A program made the translations under genes and the position numbers. The notes under the pieces are model-generated. The model was given only the letters and a program-made list of their open reading frames with translations. It made no database searches and was not told the DNA's origin. DNA of 64,000 nucleotides from contig CABUWK010000001.1 of assembly GCA_902495325.1 (NCBI GenBank), forward strand, positions 1 to 64,000. Reading direction: 5' to 3'. Shown one piece after another: positions 60,471-64,000 of this stretch. This DNA is from an uncultured Acidiphilium sp. (lineage in GTDB: Bacteria; Bacillota; Clostridia; Christensenellales; Borkfalkiaceae). Positions within the stretch are counted from its first letter, which is position 1. Each line of letters begins with the position of its first letter.

Positions 60471-61265
60471 TCACTTTCTCATTTCCGGCGTTCCGTCGAG
60501 CTTTTCTTTTCTCATCCAGATCTTCATCACGAGAGAATGCGGAAGCACTTTCGTCGCGAATTTCTGCAAGCGGTTGATCTTTCCGTACACGGACAGATCC
60601 TTCCCTTTCCTCATATCTTTCAACGCCTGCCGCACTACGTCTTCCGGACGATATAAAACGTCATACTTCACGACGACCGTCTTTTCGGAAGGATCGATCG
60701 CGCGATCGAAAAACTCCGTCTTCGTCCAGAACGGACACACGGCAAGAACGGAAATTCCGCGGTATGCGAGCTCGCGCGCGAGCGCGCGGGAATAACTTAA
60801 TAAAAATGCTTTCGACGCAGCGTAAACGTTGATATACGGGATCGGCTGAAATCCGGCGCAGGAAGCGACGTTCACGATCCTCCCGCCTCGTCCCATATAA
60901 GGAAGGGTGCGGTCGATCATTGCAACGGGCGCTTTGCAGTTGAGGTCTACCATATTCAGCTCCTGTTCAAGGGGGATCTTTTCGATATGCCCGAACTTCC
61001 CGAACCCCGAACAGTTCGCAAGGATCGTAACGTTCGGTTTTTCCGCCGCGAGTTTCTCGGCATAAACGGCAATTCCTTCCGCCGAAGAAAGATCGGCGGC
61101 AACGGGAACGATTTTCGTTTTCAGTTCTCCCTTAAGTTTTTCAAGACGATCGAGCCTTCTCGCAAGGACCCAGATCTCGTCCGCCTTTTCCGTTTTATCG
61201 AGCTGCACGGCAAATTCCTTTCCGATCCCGCTCGACGCGCCCGTTATCACGATTATGTTTTTCAT
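60471..61265 (-). CDS. short-chain dehydrogenase/reductase
   Basis: A 264-residue classical SDR. The NAD(P)-binding motif is ITGASSGIGKEFA at residues 6-18, and the catalytic pair is in YINVYAASKAFLLSY (Tyr-x3-Lys) with the preceding Ser region VNVASCAGFQPIPY. The substrate is unknown. The start is the ATG at 61265 (MKNIIVITG), behind GGAG; the longer frame to 61415 has no support. It stands between trhP and the dcw cluster and ends before its own terminator. Confidence 0.88.
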   Translation of the reverse strand: MKNIIVITGASSGIGKEFAVQLDKTEKADEIWVLARRLDRLEKLKGELKTKIVPVAADLSSAEGIAVYAEKLAAEKPNVTILANCSGFGKFGHIEKIPLEQELNMVDLNCKAPVAMIDRTLPYMGRGGRIVNVASCAGFQPIPYINVYAASKAFLLSYSRALARELAYRGISVLAVCPFWTKTEFFDRAIDPSEKTVVVKYDVLYRPEDVVRQALKDMRKGKDLSVYGKINRLQKFATKVLPHSLVMKIWMRKEKLDGTPEMRK

Positions 61266-61372
61266 GTTTTTCTCCTGTTTTATATTTCCCGTTGTATTTC
61301 CCGTACGGAAAGGGACGGATGTACCGTCTCCCCCGCCAAGTCCGATAAAGTTGTCCGTCCGTTTTCCATCGC

Positions 61373-62587
61373 TCAGCGGCGAAGAATATCCCCTTCGTAT
61401 AAACGATAAGGACACGCGATCGCGAGTTTCTGCTGTACGAGTTTCGCGTCTTCCACCCGTTCGCCGTTTTCGTCGAACAGATCTTTCACGGTAAACGATT
61501 GATTGAAATTCTCTTTCGGCGAAAGGATCTCGAGTTGGTCTCCCGCACGGAAACGGTTTCTCATTTCGATCACGGCGATGCCGTTTTCGTCCGTTTCCCT
61601 TATGACGACGGCGGCAAAAGTCTTTTCGCCGGCAGACTGCGAATCTTCGTAATTCACCGTATCGCTGCGATCGGAAAGCATATACGCCGTGGTGAAAGCA
61701 CGGTGATTCGTCTTGCGTAATTCATCGTAAAACTCACGATTATTTCTGTAATTTTCAAGATTATTATGATAGGCGTCTATCGCGCGGCGGTAAGCGTTTA
61801 CCACCGTTGCGAGATAGTATTCGCTCTTCATTCTCCCTTCGATTTTAAAAGAGACGATGCCCGCCTTTTCCATTTCCGGGAGATGTTCTATCATATTCAG
61901 ATCTTTGCTGTTCAGAATATACGTGCCGCGCCCGTCTTCTTCCACGGGATAAAAATCGCCGTTTTTCGACCGTTCGCGCAGTTCGTAATGCCAGCGGCAC
62001 GCCTGCACGCATTCGCCGCGGTTACTGTCTCTTCCGTTGAAGTAGTTGGACAGAAGGCACCTTCCGCTATAGGAAATACACATCGCGCCGTGCACGAAAG
62101 CTTCCAGCTGCATATCCGGCACCTTTTCCGATATTTCGGCGATCTCCGCGATTGAAAGTTCCCTTGCGAGAACTACCCTTTTCACCCCTTCGTCCCGCCA
62201 GAATGCGACGGAGCGATAATTGAGGGTGTTCGCCTGCGTGCTTAAATGGATGGGAAGAAGGGGCGCGACTTCCCTGCAGAGAGAAATAAACCCGGGATCG
62301 GTAATAAGAACGGCGTCCACCCCGATATTCTGTAACAGACGGAAATACCGCGCGGCTTCTTCCATATCCGCGTTGCGGGGAAAAATATTCACGGTAACGT
62401 AAAACTTCACCCCGTGTTTATGGGCGTAAACAACCCCTTCGGCAAGTTCTTCTTCGGTAAAATTATCGCTGAGCGCGCGGAGAGAGAAATTCTTACCGCC
62501 CGCATACACGGCATCCGCGCCGAACCGGATCGCCGTTTTCAGTTTTGAAAAATTGCCCGCGGGCGCGAGCAATTCTATTCGGTTCAT
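61373..62587 (-). CDS. trhP: U32-family tRNA hydroxylation protein TrhP
   Basis: A 404-residue peptidase-U32-fold protein. The signature region GAMCISYSGRCLLSNYFNGR and the following GECVQACRWHY carry the Cys residues expected to hold an iron-sulfur cluster. E. coli and B. subtilis homologues (YrhP/TrhP, YrrO) hydroxylate uridine 34 of tRNA with prephenate as oxygen source. The gene overlaps the methyltransferase by ATGA, and the pair matches the B. subtilis yrrM-yrrN-yrrO order, so together they should make 5-methoxyuridine at the wobble position. Only one U32 gene is present here. Confidence 0.88.
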   Translation of the reverse strand: MNRIELLAPAGNFSKLKTAIRFGADAVYAGGKNFSLRALSDNFTEEELAEGVVYAHKHGVKFYVTVNIFPRNADMEEAARYFRLLQNIGVDAVLITDPGFISLCREVAPLLPIHLSTQANTLNYRSVAFWRDEGVKRVVLARELSIAEIAEISEKVPDMQLEAFVHGAMCISYSGRCLLSNYFNGRDSNRGECVQACRWHYELRERSKNGDFYPVEEDGRGTYILNSKDLNMIEHLPEMEKAGIVSFKIEGRMKSEYYLATVVNAYRRAIDAYHNNLENYRNNREFYDELRKTNHRAFTTAYMLSDRSDTVNYEDSQSAGEKTFAAVVIRETDENGIAVIEMRNRFRAGDQLEILSPKENFNQSFTVKDLFDENGERVEDAKLVQQKLAIACPYRLYEGDILRR

Positions 62588-63234
62588 ACTGTTGTTTCCT
62601 TTCCTTTTTTATAAGAGATCGAGATCCCGTCTCCGACGTCGGATATCGTGGTGATCATCTCCGGATCGGTCGTGATCGTTTCTAAAAAGTCCGTCATGTT
62701 ATGCTGAATGGTTTTAAAACGGTGCGGCACCTTCACCTCTTCCGTAATATACCCGCGGAAGAGTACGTTATCGGCGAAAAGCACGGCTCCGTCCGACATA
62801 ATCTCCTTTATTTTTCCGTATAATTCCTTATATTTTGACTTATTACAATCCAGAAAAACAAAGTCGAATTTTTCCCTTATTCCGCATAAAACGTCACGCG
62901 CGTCGCCGAGAAACTGTTTCACCCTGCCTGCCACGCCGTACGAAATGAAATTCTCTTTCGCCGCGAGATAAGATTTCTCCCGCGCCTCTATCGTGTAGAG
63001 TTCGGCGTCCGGCAAAGCCTTCAACAGCGCAATGCCGGAACACCCCGCCGCGGTGCCGAGCTCAAGAATTTTTTTCGGCTGTCTGATCTTAGCCAGAAGG
63101 ATCAGTTCGTTCAGCCCGTCCGTCAAAATGGTGGGAACGCCTTCTTCCCGGTTTTCGTCGTGTAAACGGCGGATGTCTTCCCCGATATGGAGCGCGGCGT
63201 TATCCGCGAGCATTTTTTTGATTTTTTCGTGCAT
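62584..63234 (-). CDS. trmR: tRNA 5-hydroxyuridine methyltransferase (YrrM/TrmR-like)
   Basis: A 216-residue class I methyltransferase of the COMT-like O-methyltransferase family. SAM-binding motif KILELGTAAGCSGIALL, acidic strand FDFVFLDCNKSKY with the metal-binding Asp, and the DNVLFRGYI loop. B. subtilis TrmR methylates ho5U34 to mo5U34. The neighbour trhP supplies the hydroxylated substrate, which supports this specific role over a generic catechol O-methyltransferase. Starts by TAATG overlap with the RNase J stop. Confidence 0.86.
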   Translation of the reverse strand: MHEKIKKMLADNAALHIGEDIRRLHDENREEGVPTILTDGLNELILLAKIRQPKKILELGTAAGCSGIALLKALPDAELYTIEAREKSYLAAKENFISYGVAGRVKQFLGDARDVLCGIREKFDFVFLDCNKSKYKELYGKIKEIMSDGAVLFADNVLFRGYITEEVKVPHRFKTIQHNMTDFLETITTDPEMITTISDVGDGISISYKKGKETTV

Positions 63235-64000
63235 TACACTTCCGTGATCACGGGAAGGATCATAGGATTCTTCTTCGTTTTTCTCATGATGTAATTGCGG
63301 AGGTTTTTACGGATGGCGTTTCTCACTTCCGATTTATCCGCCGAAGCTTTCATATCGAATCCGTTCAGCGTTTTCGCAAGAATGTTCTTCGCCTCTTTCA
63401 CCTGCGCGTCGGTCAGGATCGAGCCTTTGTTGATGATATCGGGATCGGACACGATCTCGCCCGTATCTTCCGAAACGCAGCATACGGCAACGATAAGCCC
63501 GTCTTCGGCAAGGCGTTTTCTGTCTCGCACGACCGTTTCGGTATCGTCGATGGAAAGCCCGTCGATATAACGGGAACCGGACTGGAACCGCTCGCCTTTC
63601 TTCATGCTTCTCGCCGTCACTTCCACCGTGTCGCCGATGTCGGCGATCAGCATGTTCGCCTCTTTCATGCCCGTCGCTTTCGCGAGGCGGCAATGCTTTT
63701 TCAGATGTCTGTATTCGCCGTGAACGGGTATAAAGAACCGCGGATTCAGCAACGTATGAAGGATCTTCAGTTCTTCCTGGCAGGCATGCCCGGAAACGTG
63801 GATCTTCGCGATCGATTTATAAACGACTTCCGCGCCTTTCCTGTAAAGGTTATTGATGACCTGATAGATGCTCTTTTCGTTGCCGGGAATGGGAGACGCC
63901 GAAATAATGATCGTATCGTTGCTTCCCACCTGCACCTGATTGTAATCCCCGGCAGCCATTCTGGTAAGCGCGCTCATCGGCTCTCCCTGACTTCCCGTGG
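63234..64000 (-). CDS. rnj: ribonuclease J, C-terminal part (5' end outside the window)
   Basis: The frame runs off the right edge. The first visible residues TGSQGEPMSALTRMA are the conserved RNase J motif after the metallo-beta-lactamase core; ASPIPGNE and the metal ligand region HVSGHACQEELK, then PVHGEYRHLKKH follow. About 255 residues of a protein that is usually about 555 are present, ending in the C-terminal oligomerisation domain (VRNAIRKNLRNYIMRKTKKNPMILPVI). It is an exo/endonuclease for mRNA turnover and 16S maturation. It heads the trmR-trhP group by overlapping stop and start codons. Confidence 0.93.
   Translation of the reverse strand, partial: TGSQGEPMSALTRMAAGDYNQVQVGSNDTIIISASPIPGNEKSIYQVINNLYRKGAEVVYKSIAKIHVSGHACQEELKILHTLLNPRFFIPVHGEYRHLKKHCRLAKATGMKEANMLIADIGDTVEVTARSMKKGERFQSGSRYIDGLSIDDTETVVRDRKRLAEDGLIVAVCCVSEDTGEIVSDPDIINKGSILTDAQVKEAKNILAKTLNGFDMKASADKSEVRNAIRKNLRNYIMRKTKKNPMILPVITEV

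Noticed and set aside
1..64000. tRNA or rRNA genes
   Set aside because: No cloverleaf with a T-loop consensus or rRNA-like sequence was recognised by eye. A covariance-model scan could not be run here.

Overview
The window looks like a chromosomal segment of an anaerobic, fermenting, meso-DAP Gram-positive bacterium (Firmicutes, Clostridia-like). The evidence is a dcw cluster in Firmicutes order, RNase J, a pyruvate formate-lyase system, a TrhP/TrmR tRNA-modification pair, ECF transporters and Shine-Dalgarno-rich operons. An uncultured gut Christensenellales-type lineage would fit, but that is a guess from gene content. Almost every gene from 28 to 32641 concerns membrane transport or metal-responsive regulation. 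The segment from about 32.8 to 42.2 kb is AT-rich and decayed. The segment from 42.4 to 64 kb is compact housekeeping DNA, all on the minus strand.

Region 1 (28-15174, all minus). A DtxR/IdeR-type regulator, a YgbA-like protein, a CydDC-like ABC pair, an ECF transporter (S, T and a fused A-A' ATPase) and a second small regulator form one translationally coupled operon. A second unit follows with two MacB-like ABC ATPase-permease fusions and a BspA/InlB-repeat lipoprotein. The first operon starts next to a 103-bp segment bounded by 21-bp inverted repeats. That segment holds a consensus promoter that currently points away from the operon, so it may be a phase-variable switch.

Region 2 (15493-32641). 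This holds an EFR1 flavodoxin-ferredoxin protein, a serine recombinase, a second DtxR/IdeR regulator with a tiny zinc-ribbon gene, a frameshifted NTF2-like gene, and three YbtPQ/IrtAB-like ABC half-transporter pairs. Each pair has its own AraC or TetR regulator. The last pair is followed by an HMA metal-binding protein and a ZIP transporter. A recurring palindrome, GTTC-N8-GAAC, sits in front of four of the transport operons (two copies in front of the first), and one copy lies inside the recombinase gene. Two DtxR proteins keep the Met/Cys/Glu/His residues of the IdeR metal site, so iron control of siderophore or heme uptake is the best reading. The substrates are not shown by the sequence.

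Region 3 (32.8-42.2 kb). This is an accessory zone: three XRE regulators with clear operator repeats, an unknown 274-residue protein, a complete IS1182-family element, a DUF4085-like gene, a DUF4143 ATPase, and several remnants (a zinc-ribbon copy, a truncated HTH protein, a second DUF4143 tail, an ABC-transporter tail, a cut RHS core and a broken solute-binding protein).

Region 4 (42.4-64 kb). The dcw cluster runs mraZ-rsmH-ftsL-ftsI-murE-mraY-murD-ftsW-murA-ftsQ, followed by a terminator. A new consensus promoter then drives ftsA-ftsZ-pflA-thioredoxin-like-pflB. The pyruvate formate-lyase is naturally split: the 677-residue catalytic chain ends just before the glycyl-radical domain, which is a separate 76-residue gene with its own ribosome-binding site. 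Upstream of mraZ lie an SDR oxidoreductase, trhP, trmR and the 3' part of an RNase J gene.
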